From Hyphomicrobium sp. (GTDB taxonomy: Bacteria > Pseudomonadota > Alphaproteobacteria > Rhizobiales > Hyphomicrobiaceae): 64,000 nt of DNA. A program made the position numbers and the translations under genes. Of this stretch, positions 23,828-33,075 are shown in pieces (positions within the stretch are counted from its first letter, which is position 1; every line of letters starts with the position of its first letter). Under the pieces are notes generated by a model. That model had not been told where the DNA came from and did not search any database. It saw only the letters and a program-made list of their open reading frames with translations. The stretch lies in assembly GCA_002928515.1 (NCBI GenBank), contig PERI01000005.1, positions 62,001-126,000 of the forward strand. Direction: 5' to 3'.

Positions 23828-25741
23828 ATGGCACAGACGCGAGCATCGCGCTCAGGCCCCGAAGCAGGGGCGGCAGACGCTCAACATACTGAGGGTTATT
23901 GGGCACTCGTGATTGGATCGATCGGTGTCGTCTTTGGCGACATCGGCACGAGCCCTCTTTACGCGTTTCGCGAGGCCATGCACGCCGCGCACAGTCGTGG
24001 CATATCGACCGGTGAAGCCGTCATCGGTGTGCTATCGCTGATCTTGTGGGTCCTGATCCTCATCGTCTCGCTCAAGTACGTCATCGTTTTGCTGCGCGCC
24101 GATAACCGCGGCGAAGGCGGCACGTTCGCGTTGATGGCACTGGGCCAAGCCGTGGCCAAACGCAGTTCGCCTTTAATTCTCGCGCTCGGTGTGGCTGGCG
24201 CATCGTTTTTCTATGGCGACGCGGTGATAACGCCGGCGATTTCCGTGCTCTCGGCCGTCGAGGGCTTGAAGCTGATCGCGCCACAACTTGAAAAGGCCGT
24301 CATCCCGGTCGCGCTGGTGATCATTTCGCTTCTGTTTTGGATGCAGTCACGCGGCACGGATCGTATCGCAAAATTTTTCGGACCGATCACGGCCTTATGG
24401 TTTCTTGTGCTGGCCCTGGGCGGACTGTCGCACATCTTCGACAATGCCCAGGTTCTCGAAGCACTCAATCCGCTCAATGGCATGCTGTTCGTATGGCATC
24501 ACGGCGCGATGGGTCTGACGATTATGGGGCTCGTGTTCTTGGCAGCGACTGGCGCGGAAGCCCTTTACGCCGATCTCGGTCACTTCGGCAGAAAGCCAAT
24601 CCAGACGGCTTGGTTCCTGTTCGTGTTTCCAGCATTGCTTCTGAACTATTTTGGACAAGGCGCTTTGGTGCTGAGCGACCCTACAGCACTGGATAATCCT
24701 TTCTACAAGTTGTATCCCGACTGGGCGTTGATCCCGATGTTGATCCTGTCGACGTTGGCAACTGTTATCGCCAGCCAGGCCGTGATCACAGGCGCATTCT
24801 CTCTGACACGACAGGCCATCCAGCTCGGGCTCGTGCCGCGCTTTGAAATTCGCCATACGTCGGAAAGTATGGCTGGCCAAATCTATATGCCGCGCGTGAA
24901 CTGGTTCTTGTTCATTGCAGTGGTGACAGCCGTCGTGATGTTCAAAAGCTCGTCGAACCTCGCAGCCGCATACGGCGTGTCGGTGACGGCAGCGATGGTG
25001 ATCGACAGCTTGATGGCCTTCTTCGTCGTCTGGCAATGTTGGAAATGGCCAATGTGGCGCGCCATTGCTCTGATGTTGCCATTCTTGCTCATCGAACAAG
25101 TGTTCTTCGCAGCCAACATGCTGAAGCTGTTCGAAGGCGGTTGGGTGCCGCTGATGATAGCGGGCTTCTTGACGCTTATTATGTATACTTGGTTACGCGG
25201 CACGCGGGTCCTGGCTAAACAGACCCGCCGCAACGAAGCCGATCTCGATTGGTTGGTTCGCAAGCTCGAAGCCAAGCCCCCACATCGCGTGCCTGGGACC
25301 GCGGTATTCCTCACCGGCGACCCATATGCAGCGCCGACGTCGATGATGCACAATCTGAAGCACAACCGCGTCATGCACGAACGCAACATTCTGCTCTCGA
25401 TCAAGACCGAAGATACCCCGCGCGTCGCCCGACATGAACGGTTGACGGTCGAGCGTGTTTCCGACCATTTCATTCGCATCATTGCCAGATATGGGTTTAT
25501 GGAAACGCCCAACGTGCCAAAAATCATCGAGATGTGTCGGCGCAAGGACGTCAATATCGATATGGGCTCCACGTCGTTTTTCTTATCCCGCCGTTCGTTG
25601 CGCGTGACATCGAAATCAGAATTGCCCCGCTGGCAGGAGCGTTTGTTCATCGCGCTCGCAGGCTCGGCGGAGGATGCGACAACCTTCTTCCAAATCCCAA
25701 CCGATCGCGTGGTCGAAGTCGGCACCCAGGTCACGGTCTAA
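23828..25741 (+). CDS. kup: Low-affinity potassium transporter Kup
   Basis: A 637-residue inner-membrane K+/H+ symporter of the KUP/HAK/KT family. The N-terminus carries the signature GSIGVVFGDIGTSPLYAFRE. About twelve hydrophobic segments follow up to residue 460, then a cytoplasmic tail with VPGTAVFLT and the terminal SFFLSRRSLRV typical of Kup. ATG 23828 has GAGG about seven bases before it; the track start is nine codons upstream. It stands between pepF and the oxidase subunit gene with no obvious operon partner. Confidence 0.94.
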   Translation: MAQTRASRSGPEAGAADAQHTEGYWALVIGSIGVVFGDIGTSPLYAFREAMHAAHSRGISTGEAVIGVLSLILWVLILIVSLKYVIVLLRADNRGEGGTFALMALGQAVAKRSSPLILALGVAGASFFYGDAVITPAISVLSAVEGLKLIAPQLEKAVIPVALVIISLLFWMQSRGTDRIAKFFGPITALWFLVLALGGLSHIFDNAQVLEALNPLNGMLFVWHHGAMGLTIMGLVFLAATGAEALYADLGHFGRKPIQTAWFLFVFPALLLNYFGQGALVLSDPTALDNPFYKLYPDWALIPMLILSTLATVIASQAVITGAFSLTRQAIQLGLVPRFEIRHTSESMAGQIYMPRVNWFLFIAVVTAVVMFKSSSNLAAAYGVSVTAAMVIDSLMAFFVVWQCWKWPMWRAIALMLPFLLIEQVFFAANMLKLFEGGWVPLMIAGFLTLIMYTWLRGTRVLAKQTRRNEADLDWLVRKLEAKPPHRVPGTAVFLTGDPYAAPTSMMHNLKHNRVMHERNILLSIKTEDTPRVARHERLTVERVSDHFIRIIARYGFMETPNVPKIIEMCRRKDVNIDMGSTSFFLSRRSLRVTSKSELPRWQERLFIALAGSAEDATTFFQIPTDRVVEVGTQVTV

Positions 25742-25933
25742 AGATCGCAGCTCATGCAGGCTGAAATCATGAAAAAATCCGCGCTATTGGGTTGTTTGGC
25801 GTTGTGACCCCTTTCCGCGACCCCTGAGCGAACTGATAGGTCCAAAGTCCGATGTCCACGACTTGATGCGGGACGCCTCATGCGATAGGACACACATCAG
25901 ATTTTGCTTCAAAAACACTAGGGAGACGAAACC

Positions 25934-26077
25934 GTGACTGTCGATACCTCGAACGGACATCCCGAGATGGACTATAAAGAACATGACCGCACCTACGCAG
26001 GTTTCCTGCGGTTCACTAAAATCAGCGTCATCCTTTTGGTGCTGCTGATGGCAGGCATGTACTTTTTCTTGGTTTGA
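25934..26077 (+). CDS. aa3-type cytochrome c oxidase subunit IV
   Basis: A 47-residue single-span membrane protein missed by the ORF track. The translation MTVDTSNGHPEMDYKEHDRT continues YAGFLRFTKISVILLVLLMAGMYFFLV. MDYKEHDRTYxGFLRFTK is the signature of the bacterial subunit IV family (COX4_pro_2), a small subunit bound to aa3 oxidase in Paracoccus and Rhodobacter relatives. The start is GTG with GGGAGA about eight bases upstream. As in many alphaproteobacteria it is not in the main cox operon but directly upstream of pntAA. A terminator separates the two. Confidence 0.92.
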   Translation: MTVDTSNGHPEMDYKEHDRTYAGFLRFTKISVILLVLLMAGMYFFLV

Positions 26078-26119
26078 GATTGAACCCGGGTTCGCACCCG
26101 ACATATGATCTCAAATCCG

Positions 26120-26148
26120 GGCAGGCTCGTTTCCGGGTCTGCCTTTTT
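26120..26148 (+). terminator. Terminator between oxidase subunit IV and pntAA
   Basis: GGCAGGCTCG and CGGGTCTGCC pair over ten positions with two G-U pairs and a four-base loop, followed by five T. Confidence 0.8.
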
Positions 26149-26195
26149 CGTTTCCGGCAATGCCGCCGGGCGCTCCCTCTCATTTGGAAGCATGC

Positions 26196-27332
26196 ATGGT
26201 CACGATAGCTGTTGCCAGTGAATCGGCCGATGAACCGCGCATCGCGGTCTCGCCGGACACGATCAAAAAGTTTGCCGCCCTTGGTGCTAAAGTACGTGTG
26301 CAATCAGGCGCGGGACTAAGATCGCGCATTTCCGATGAAGCATACAAGGCCGCAGGCGCAGAGGTTGTCAGCCGCGCCGACGCGCTTGCCGCGGCCGATG
26401 TCTTGCTGGCAGTGCGTCGTCCTTCAGCAGAGGATGTGAAGGCATTGAAGCCGGGCGCCATCGTTGCAGCGATGCTCGATCCCTACAGCGACCGCGACGG
26501 GATCGATGCGTTGGCAGCAACAGGCGCATCCGTATTCTCCATGGAATTCATGCCGCGCACGACCCGCGCCCAATCGATGGACGTACTGTCGAGCCAAGCC
26601 AACCTCGCTGGCTACAAAGCCGTCGTCGATGGCGCAGCGATGTTCGGCCAAGCCCTGCCGATGATGATGACCCCAGCGGGAACGGTCCCGGCCGCGAAGG
26701 CCTTCATCATGGGCGTCGGTGTTGCAGGTTTGCAGGCCATTGCCACCGCGCGCCGCATGGGTGCGCAGGTCACGGCAACCGACGTGCGCCCAGCCACGAA
26801 GGAACAAGTGCAATCGCTCGGCGCCAAATTTGTTGCCGTTGAAGATGAAGAATTCAAGCAGGCGCAAACGGCGACTGGCTACGCCAAGCCGATGAGCCCA
26901 GAGTATCAGGCCAAGCAAGCCGAACTCGTTGCCCAGCACATCAAAAACCAAGATCTCGTGATCACGACGGCGCTCATTCCTGGCCGCCCCGCACCAAAAC
27001 TCATTTCGCGTGCGATGGTCGAAAGCATGAAGCCCGGTGCCGTGATCGTCGATCTTGCGGCCGAGCGCGGTGGAAATTGCGAGCTGACCGAACCCGGCAA
27101 AACCATTGAGACGCCGAACGGTGTCAAGATTTTTGCCCCGCTCAATCTCGCGGGCACGATCGCTGTCAATGCGTCGAGCTTGTATGCCAAGAACTTGTTG
27201 GCGTTCCTCGACATCATGTTCGACAAAAAAGAAAAAACGCTCGCCGTGAACTGGGACGACGATCTGATTAAAGGCACGCTGGTCGCGAAAGACGGCGCGG
27301 TCGTGCATCCAAACCTTCAGTCCAAGACGTGA
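26196..27332 (+). CDS. pntAA: NAD(P) transhydrogenase subunit alpha, part 1
   Basis: A 378-residue soluble NAD(H)-binding subunit (domain I) of the proton-pumping transhydrogenase, which makes NADPH from NADH using the proton gradient. The N-terminus reads [54 protein letters not shown] is the NAD-binding loop, and [13 protein letters not shown] is also diagnostic. The membrane part is a separate gene, the split form common in alphaproteobacteria. ATG 26196 (RBS GGAAG) was preferred over the track start. Its stop lies 14 bases before the pntAB start. Confidence 0.95.
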   Translation: MVTIAVASESADEPRIAVSPDTIKKFAALGAKVRVQSGAGLRSRISDEAYKAAGAEVVSRADALAAADVLLAVRRPSAEDVKALKPGAIVAAMLDPYSDRDGIDALAATGASVFSMEFMPRTTRAQSMDVLSSQANLAGYKAVVDGAAMFGQALPMMMTPAGTVPAAKAFIMGVGVAGLQAIATARRMGAQVTATDVRPATKEQVQSLGAKFVAVEDEEFKQAQTATGYAKPMSPEYQAKQAELVAQHIKNQDLVITTALIPGRPAPKLISRAMVESMKPGAVIVDLAAERGGNCELTEPGKTIETPNGVKIFAPLNLAGTIAVNASSLYAKNLLAFLDIMFDKKEKTLAVNWDDDLIKGTLVAKDGAVVHPNLQSKT

Positions 27333-27346
27333 TGAGGAACAGACAC

Positions 27347-27745
27347 ATGCGTGCGCTACTGTCCATGATGAGTGCTCTCATCGCCATGTCGCTGATGCCA
27401 GACGCAGCCAACGCTGCTGGCTCCGATGGTGTCAGCCCGTTCGTTTACGAGTTCATGGTGTTCGTGATCGCGATCTTCGTCGGCTACTTCGTGGTCTGGT
27501 CCGTGACGCCCGCGCTGCATACGCCTCTCATGAGTGTGACCAACGCCATCTCGTCGGTTATCGTCGTCGGCGCGCTTTTGGCGGTCGGCGTGTCGCTTGC
27601 GGCCTCGGGTAGCATTTTGGCGAAGTTGTTCGGCTTTCTCGCGCTGATCATGGCCTCGATCAATATCTTCGGCGGCTTCCTCGTCACCAACCGCATGCTC
27701 GCCATGTACAAGAAAAAAGAACCCAAAAAAGAAGAGGCGAAGTGA
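27347..27745 (+). CDS. pntAB: NAD(P) transhydrogenase subunit alpha, part 2
   Basis: A 132-residue membrane subunit with an N-terminal hydrophobic segment and three further spans ([40 protein letters not shown] and [18 protein letters not shown]). [20 protein letters not shown] is the conserved membrane motif that helps form the proton channel. The C-terminus is a run of lysines and glutamates. The start is ambiguous: ATG 27347 has GAGGA upstream, while ATG 27332 would overlap the pntAA stop. Its own stop overlaps the next small ORF by four bases. Confidence 0.93.
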   Translation: MRALLSMMSALIAMSLMPDAANAAGSDGVSPFVYEFMVFVIAIFVGYFVVWSVTPALHTPLMSVTNAISSVIVVGALLAVGVSLAASGSILAKLFGFLALIMASINIFGGFLVTNRMLAMYKKKEPKKEEAK

Positions 27746-28032
27746 CGGATGACGAATGGCGTGCGCTGGTCGCCGAGTTCGTCGCAGACGCGATCGGCCC
27801 CAATGAATTTCATGACCGATTTTTCGATGGCTGGCATGCCCAGCCGCGTCACGGGCCGTTTTGCCCCAACGCAATCGAGAAATTATTTTTCACAGTCGAA
27901 GCCTACTGCCCAGACCCAAAGCTCAGTAGACCGGGCAACCCATTCGAAGCTGATGAACACGAATTGCGCCGCGACGCTGAAATCGCGCTGCAGCGCCTCG
28001 ATGCCGAAATTCCGCAAAGGAAACTGACATGA
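27742..28032 (+). CDS. Small unknown protein embedded in the pnt operon
   Basis: A 96-residue acidic soluble protein, not recognised with certainty. Its GTG start overlaps the pntAB stop (GTGA) and its TGA overlaps the pntB ATG (ATGA), so it is translationally coupled on both sides; this is the main reason I believe it is real. It begins [31 protein letters not shown] and continues with [13 protein letters not shown]. The N-terminal helix followed by a [12 protein letters not shown] stretch is faintly like colicin-immunity-type helical proteins, but I do not claim that function. It could be an accessory or assembly factor of the transhydrogenase. Confidence 0.75.
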   Translation: MTDDEWRALVAEFVADAIGPNEFHDRFFDGWHAQPRHGPFCPNAIEKLFFTVEAYCPDPKLSRPGNPFEADEHELRRDAEIALQRLDAEIPQRKLT

Positions 28033-29450
28033 CCGCCAACGTCGTTGCATTGCTCTATCTCGCCTCTGGCGTGTTGTTCATATTGGCGCTGCGCGGCCTG
28101 TCGAGCCCGGCGAGTTCACGCCAAGGCAACATGTTCGGCATGATCGGCATGGCCATCGCGATCATCACGACGCTCGCGCAATTGTCGGACACCGGCTTCT
28201 TCACGTGGTTCTTGATCATCGCAGGTATTGGTATCGGCGCATTCATCGGTGCTAAAACAGCGCGCGAAATCCCGATGACCATGATGCCTGAGTTGGTCGC
28301 AGCTTTTCACTCGCTCGTAGGCTTGGCCGCCGTCTTCGTCGCAGCTGGTGCGCTTTATGCGCCAGCCGCCTTTGGCATCCTCGTCGATCCAGCCAATCCT
28401 GATCTCGGCATCAAGACTGCTAGCTTGCTGGAAATGGCCATCGGCGTGGCCATCGGCGCGATCACGTTCACCGGTTCCGTCATCGCCTTCGCCAAACTTT
28501 CCGGAAAAATGTCAGGCAAGCCGATCATGCTGCCGATGCGCCATGTCATCAACGGCGCGCTCGGCATTTTCATTATTCTGCTGATCTATTGGTTGATGGA
28601 GTCAGGTGGCTCAGCATGGCTGTTCTGGCTGATCGTGCTGGCAAGCCTCGCATTCGGCGTCCTCATCATCATTCCGATCGGCGGCGCCGACATGCCGGTC
28701 GTCGTCTCGATGCTGAACTCGTATTCGGGTTGGGCGGCAGCCGGTATCGGCTTCACGCTTGGCAACATCGCGCTGATCATCACAGGCGCACTCGTCGGCT
28801 CGTCCGGCGCGATCCTGTCCTACATCATGTGCAAAGGTATGAACCGTCAATTCCTGTCGGTCATCGCCGGTGGTTTCGGTGGTGAGACGGCAGCGGCAGG
28901 GGCTGGCGGCGGCGAACAAAAGCCGGTCAAACTCGGTTCGGCCGAAGATGCAGCCTACGTGATGAAGAACGCCAGCAAGGTCATCATCGTGCCGGGCTAC
29001 GGCATGGCCGTCGCGCAAGCGCAGCACGCTCTACGTGAAATGGCTGACTCACTTAAAAAGGCGGGCGTCGAAGTGAAGTACGCGATCCACCCTGTTGCAG
29101 GCCGCATGCCCGGTCACATGAACGTGCTGCTTGCCGAAGCCAACGTGCCTTACGATGAAGTGTTCGAGTTGGAAGACATCAACAGCGAGTTCAGTCAGGC
29201 CGATGCGGTGTACGTGATCGGTGCCAACGACGTCGTCAATCCCGCCGCCGAAGACGACAAGACTTCGCCGATCTACGGTATGCCCGTGCTGCAAGTCTGG
29301 AAGTCGGCAACCGTGTTCTTCAACAAGCGGTCATTGGCTTCTGGCTATGCGGGCATCGACAATCCGGTGTTCTATCGCGACAACACGGTGATGGTCTTGG
29401 GCGATGCGAAAAAAATGACGGAAGAGATTGCCAAAGCGCTCGCCCACTGA
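28029..29450 (+). CDS. pntB: NAD(P) transhydrogenase subunit beta
   Basis: A 473-residue membrane subunit. About nine spans occupy the first 290 residues, and the C-terminal NADP(H)-binding domain III includes VIIVPGYGMAVAQAQHAL, HPVAGRMPGHMNVLLAEA, VIGANDVVNPAAEDD and the final KRSLASGYAGIDNPVFY. These match PntB throughout. It completes the transhydrogenase with PntAA and PntAB and begins in an ATGA overlap with the small ORF. Confidence 0.96.
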   Translation: MTANVVALLYLASGVLFILALRGLSSPASSRQGNMFGMIGMAIAIITTLAQLSDTGFFTWFLIIAGIGIGAFIGAKTAREIPMTMMPELVAAFHSLVGLAAVFVAAGALYAPAAFGILVDPANPDLGIKTASLLEMAIGVAIGAITFTGSVIAFAKLSGKMSGKPIMLPMRHVINGALGIFIILLIYWLMESGGSAWLFWLIVLASLAFGVLIIIPIGGADMPVVVSMLNSYSGWAAAGIGFTLGNIALIITGALVGSSGAILSYIMCKGMNRQFLSVIAGGFGGETAAAGAGGGEQKPVKLGSAEDAAYVMKNASKVIIVPGYGMAVAQAQHALREMADSLKKAGVEVKYAIHPVAGRMPGHMNVLLAEANVPYDEVFELEDINSEFSQADAVYVIGANDVVNPAAEDDKTSPIYGMPVLQVWKSATVFFNKRSLASGYAGIDNPVFYRDNTVMVLGDAKKMTEEIAKALAH

Positions 29451-29509
29451 CGTAACGCCACTGTCGCTTTGATCGAATACGCTCTAGTTCACAGCCAGAG
29501 AGATGATCC

Positions 29510-30109
29510 ATGACCATGCGCCTTTACGACCTCGAAGTGTCAGGCAACTGCTTCAAAGTTCGTCTGATGTGCTCATTCCTTGGATTGCCGCTTGAGCTCG
29601 TGCCCGTTGATTTCATGGCTGGTGAACACAAGAAGCCGCCACTCACCGACCTCAACCCATTTGGTGAAATTCCGATCTTTGTTCACGGCGACCTAGTATT
29701 GCGCGACAGCCAAGCCATCCTGGTTTACTTGGCCCGCAAATACGGCGGCGAAACGTGGCTGCCGACAGAACCTGTCGCCATGGCAAAAGTCATGGAATGG
29801 ATGATGGTGGGCGGCAACGAAATTATGCGCGGCCCTAACGATGCGCGCTTGCATGTGAGATTTGGCTACGAACTCGACCTCGATCTAGCACGCAAGAAGG
29901 CCGCACGAATTCTGGGTTTGATGGATGCGCACTTGTCGAAAAATCAGTGGCTGGCTTTGGGACGACCGACGATAGCTGACATCGCCTGCTTGCCCTATGT
30001 CGGTATCGGTCACGAGGGTGGGGTGACATTGACCGATTATCCAGCCATTCGTGCCTGGATTGAACGCATCAAAAATCTACCTGGCTTTATTACAATGAGC
30101 GGGCTTTAA
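29510..30109 (+). CDS. Glutathione S-transferase family protein
   Basis: A 199-residue protein with an N-terminal thioredoxin-like GST domain (MRLYDLEVSGNCFKVRLMCSFLGLPLELV; NPFGEIPIFVHGDLVLRDSQAILVYLARKY, including the cis-proline and the DSQAI glutathione-binding motif) and a C-terminal all-helical domain (LALGRPTIADIACLPYV, N-capping box). It would conjugate or bind glutathione in the cytoplasm; the substrate is unknown. ATG 29510 is used; ATG 29516 is an alternative. A strong terminator follows. Confidence 0.88.
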   Translation: MTMRLYDLEVSGNCFKVRLMCSFLGLPLELVPVDFMAGEHKKPPLTDLNPFGEIPIFVHGDLVLRDSQAILVYLARKYGGETWLPTEPVAMAKVMEWMMVGGNEIMRGPNDARLHVRFGYELDLDLARKKAARILGLMDAHLSKNQWLALGRPTIADIACLPYVGIGHEGGVTLTDYPAIRAWIERIKNLPGFITMSGL

Positions 30110-30153
30110 GCAAAATTTTGGGCCTAAACAGGCTTGGAACAGATAAATCCAGA

Positions 30154-30186
30154 GGCGCTGCGGCAACACCCGCAGCGCCCTTTGTA
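30154..30186 (+). terminator. Terminator of the GST gene
   Basis: GGCGCTGCGG and CCGCAGCGCC form a perfect ten-pair stem with a six-base loop, followed by a T-rich stretch. Confidence 0.8.
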
Positions 30187-30254
30187 TTTCAGCGTCGTGA
30201 CCCGCCGTCAGGCTTTGCTATAACCGGGGCACTTGCGAACCGGAGTAGAGTGCA

Positions 30255-31634
30255 GTGCCACCGCCACTACCATCCCAATCTTTTATGGACGACCTGGACG
30301 CGATCGAAGTTCTCGCGTTCACGCCGGTGCGTCGCGCGTCCGACCTCGCCAACAATTTGAATGAAATTTATCGCCGCGCGGCAAACGCCAAGTTCACGAA
30401 TTATGATGTCGCCGCTGTTGCGAAAGCAGCGCCCGAGCTCATGTATCGCTTGTTCGATCTGCGCGTCGCGCTACGCGAGCGCATTCCGGAATTCGAACAG
30501 AAGAAATTAATGTCTGTCGAAGTTACGCAAGCGCTGCGCGATGTGTTTCGCGTGCTGCGTTACGTCTCAGACATGCTCGGCGAAATTGCCATCGGTCACG
30601 AGCGCCTGCCGCACGGCGAAGGCCCACGTCGCGGCTTCACCGGTTTCGATTTCAACACCCTCATCAACGCCAAATATTATACCGGTGAAAAACTGGCATT
30701 CCGTTCAGGCGACGTTGTTCTGGTGCGCGGCCGTGCTCACAACAGCGCCGCCATCGCGCGGATCGGCGATGTCGATAGCCAATTCAGTCATCTCGGCATC
30801 ATTTACATGGACGACAAGGGCGACCACTTCATGGTCGAAAGCCTGATCGAGGATGGTGCCGTCGTAACGCCGCTCGGAGAAGCGCTTGATCATGGACTGG
30901 TGCGCGCAGCACTCTATCGGCACAAAGACGAAGTGCTGGCAGCGCGTGCAGGCGAGCGCATATATAATTACGTGAAGCGGTCGCATACCTCTTCAGGAAA
31001 GCGAATACTGTACGATTTCACGATGCGGCTCGACGATACATCAAACCTGTTCTGCTCTAAGCTCGTGCGCCTCGCTTACGACAAGGGTAGCGACGGAGCC
31101 TATAAAATTCCGACCTACCCAACGCGCATCGCCATGAAAAATCGCGATTTCCTGGAACGCATCGGTGTTGCAACGGACAAGACGTTCGGACCCTGCGATA
31201 TCGATTTGGAACCAGATTTTGATCTTGTCGCCGAATGGCAGGATTATCGCGAGACATCCAACATTCGCCTGCAAGACTTCACCATGGACAAGATTTTCGA
31301 GTGGATGGAGAAGCATAATCTGCGCTTCACTGAAACACCGGTCATCAAACTCGTTGCTGTGCTCGGGCGGTTCTCGTCGTATTTCTCTGGTAGCGCCAAG
31401 CAATTGATGGCGTCCGTTCTGCCGCGCGTGCCACCCAACATGCGCCGGAAAACGATCGCCACCGTTGCCATGCTGCATCGAACCGCTGAACCTGTGTATC
31501 AAGAGCTGCAAGAACGCGAAATCCAACGCATCGTGCAGACCGGATTGCCCATGCACGGCCTGGAGATCCTCGACTATCTGGAAACCATCCGTGAGCGCGA
31601 GAACAACCGCATTGGCTATCTGCAACCGCACTAA
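30255..31634 (+). CDS. YiiX/YebB-like permuted NlpC/P60 amidase
   Basis: A 459-residue protein of the permuted papain-fold amidase group (YaeF/YiiX, peptidase C92). The catalytic histidine is in SQFSHLGIIYMD and the catalytic cysteine in SNLFCSKLVRLAYDKG, in the permuted order. FRSGDVVLVRGR is the typical opening strand. A 130-residue helical domain precedes it and a 150-residue helical domain follows, which is longer than YiiX itself. Members are thought to act on cell-wall or lipid amide or ester bonds, but this one is uncharacterised. GTG 30255 with GGAG about ten bases upstream is the best start; ATG 30285 has no RBS. Confidence 0.78.
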   Translation: MPPPLPSQSFMDDLDAIEVLAFTPVRRASDLANNLNEIYRRAANAKFTNYDVAAVAKAAPELMYRLFDLRVALRERIPEFEQKKLMSVEVTQALRDVFRVLRYVSDMLGEIAIGHERLPHGEGPRRGFTGFDFNTLINAKYYTGEKLAFRSGDVVLVRGRAHNSAAIARIGDVDSQFSHLGIIYMDDKGDHFMVESLIEDGAVVTPLGEALDHGLVRAALYRHKDEVLAARAGERIYNYVKRSHTSSGKRILYDFTMRLDDTSNLFCSKLVRLAYDKGSDGAYKIPTYPTRIAMKNRDFLERIGVATDKTFGPCDIDLEPDFDLVAEWQDYRETSNIRLQDFTMDKIFEWMEKHNLRFTETPVIKLVAVLGRFSSYFSGSAKQLMASVLPRVPPNMRRKTIATVAMLHRTAEPVYQELQEREIQRIVQTGLPMHGLEILDYLETIRERENNRIGYLQPH

Positions 31635-31655
31635 TGTGACGGGCCTTCTGGCGAG

Positions 31656-32486
31656 ATGAGTAGCGTTCTCACCTATTTCGTTGGAGCGGCCGGTGCCCTT
31701 TACCTAACAGCGGTCGCGATCATGTTTTTTGCGCAACGCCACTTCCTCTACTTTCCCGATCCCGTGCGCACAGCGCCCATGACAGCAGGATTGCCGGATG
31801 TGGAGGAGCGCATACTTGAAACGCCCGATGGCGAGCGCATCATAGCCTGGTACGGCAAAGCTAAGCCCGGTCAGCCGACGCTGCTCTATTTTCACGGCAA
31901 TGGCGCCGCCTTGGACGACCGGCGCGAGCGCATCCGCGCCTACCTCGATCTCGGGCGCGGCGTTTACATGATGTCCTATCGTGGCTACAGCGGCTCAACT
32001 GGCTCACCGACTGAGCGCGCCAACGTCGCTGACGCGAAATTGGCCTATGACGCGCTGCTGCGCGAAGGCGTTGCGGCCAAGGATATCCTGATCTACGGGG
32101 AATCGCTCGGCACCGGCGTTGCCGTCCAACTCGCGCGCGAAAACCCCACGCTTGGTTTAATCCTCGACAGTCCGTTTACGTCGGTTGCCGAACGCGCGGC
32201 AGACTTTTATCCGTGGCTGCCAGCGCGCCTCTTGATGACCGACCGCTACGATAGTCTGAGTGTCATCGGCGAGGTGCAAACGCCGCTGTTTATTCTCCAC
32301 GGTGAAGCCGATGAGATCGTGCCGGTAGAAATGGGCCGCAAGCTTTTTGCTCACGCCAACGAACCCAAAGAGATCGTGACGCTGCGCGGCGCAGGACATA
32401 ACGATCACTTCATGTATGGGTCATTCGAAGCGATCAATGCATGGATCGACCGGTTACGTGCTGGAAAAATTGCGCCGCAGCGATAG
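31656..32486 (+). CDS. Membrane-anchored alpha/beta hydrolase (BEM46/ABHD13-like)
   Basis: A 276-residue serine hydrolase with one N-terminal membrane span (LTYFVGAAGALYLTAVAIMFFAQRHFLY). The FHGNGAALDDRR oxyanion segment, nucleophile Ser in YGESLGTGVA, acid in LHGEADEIVP and catalytic His in GAGHNDHF complete the triad. FLYFPDP just after the membrane segment is typical of the family. The substrate is unknown. It starts about 20 bases after the YiiX-like gene stop, so the two are probably co-transcribed. Confidence 0.86.
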   Translation: MSSVLTYFVGAAGALYLTAVAIMFFAQRHFLYFPDPVRTAPMTAGLPDVEERILETPDGERIIAWYGKAKPGQPTLLYFHGNGAALDDRRERIRAYLDLGRGVYMMSYRGYSGSTGSPTERANVADAKLAYDALLREGVAAKDILIYGESLGTGVAVQLARENPTLGLILDSPFTSVAERAADFYPWLPARLLMTDRYDSLSVIGEVQTPLFILHGEADEIVPVEMGRKLFAHANEPKEIVTLRGAGHNDHFMYGSFEAINAWIDRLRAGKIAPQR

Positions 32487-32496
32487 TCCCGCAAGA

Positions 32497-32527
32497 CAAA
32501 AAAACGGCCCGCACGTGATGCAGGCCG
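32497..32527 (-). terminator. Terminator of rpsU
   Basis: On the minus strand CGGCCTGCA pairs with TGCGGGCCG (one G-U), followed by eight A on the plus strand, that is eight U in the transcript. Confidence 0.85.
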
Positions 32528-32556
32528 CTTCGAAACTGAAATTTTATACGTGGTGA

Positions 32557-32898
32557 TCAGCGACCGCCAAAACCACCGCCGCCGCCACCGCCCTGACCGC
32601 CGCCGAAGCCACCGCCCGAACCGCCGCGACCGCCGCCAGCACCTGGGCCGCCCTTACCGCCTGCTGCACCACGAACGGGCGCTGGCTTGCCGGGCAGAAG
32701 ACCTTCACGCTGCAACTTCTTACGAGCGAGCTTGCGCGCGCGCCGAATAGCTTCGGCTTTTTCGCGGGCTTTCTTTTCCGATGGCTTTTCAAAATGACCG
32801 CGAAGCTTCATTTCGCGGAATACGCCCTCGCGCTGGAGTTTCTTTTTGAGCGCCTTGAGAGCCTGATCGACATTGTTGTCGCGAACAAGAACCTGCAA
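32557..32898 (-). CDS. rpsU: 30S ribosomal protein S21 (bS21) with glycine-rich tail
   Basis: A 113-residue protein. The first 70 residues are standard bS21: (M)[19 protein letters not shown], then [35 protein letters not shown]. bS21 helps 30S subunits engage mRNA at initiation. The start is TTG at 32898 with AAGGAA about seven bases upstream; the track's 33039 start adds 47 unrelated residues. After [11 protein letters not shown] the protein carries some 40 residues made almost wholly of Gly with Arg, Ser, Phe and Gln, including several RGG- and FGG-like units. The usual length is about 70 residues, so this is a marked extension. It is followed by a terminator. Confidence 0.92.
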   Translation of the reverse strand: MQVLVRDNNVDQALKALKKKLQREGVFREMKLRGHFEKPSEKKAREKAEAIRRARKLARKKLQREGLLPGKPAPVRGAAGGKGGPGAGGGRGGSGGGFGGGQGGGGGGGFGGR

Positions 32899-33075
32899 GC
32901 AGTTGTTTCCTTTGGGCAGAGAATGGTTGATCTGGAAGCAGAAAATCACGCGATCCGGGGCATTCAGCCACCAGAACCCGTGCCGATACATGGCGGCTCT
33001 ATACCAAAGGCCGTTCAGCTTGGCAATCGGGGCAAGCAAATCGCTGTGGGACGCAGAAGGGCCGCTGACTTGGCC

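Noticed and set aside
24883-25734. 283-residue minus-strand ORF
   Set aside because: Antisense to kup; shadow of membrane-protein codons.
26424-27308. 294-residue minus-strand ORF
   Set aside because: Antisense to pntAA; His/Arg-rich shadow with no recognisable motif.
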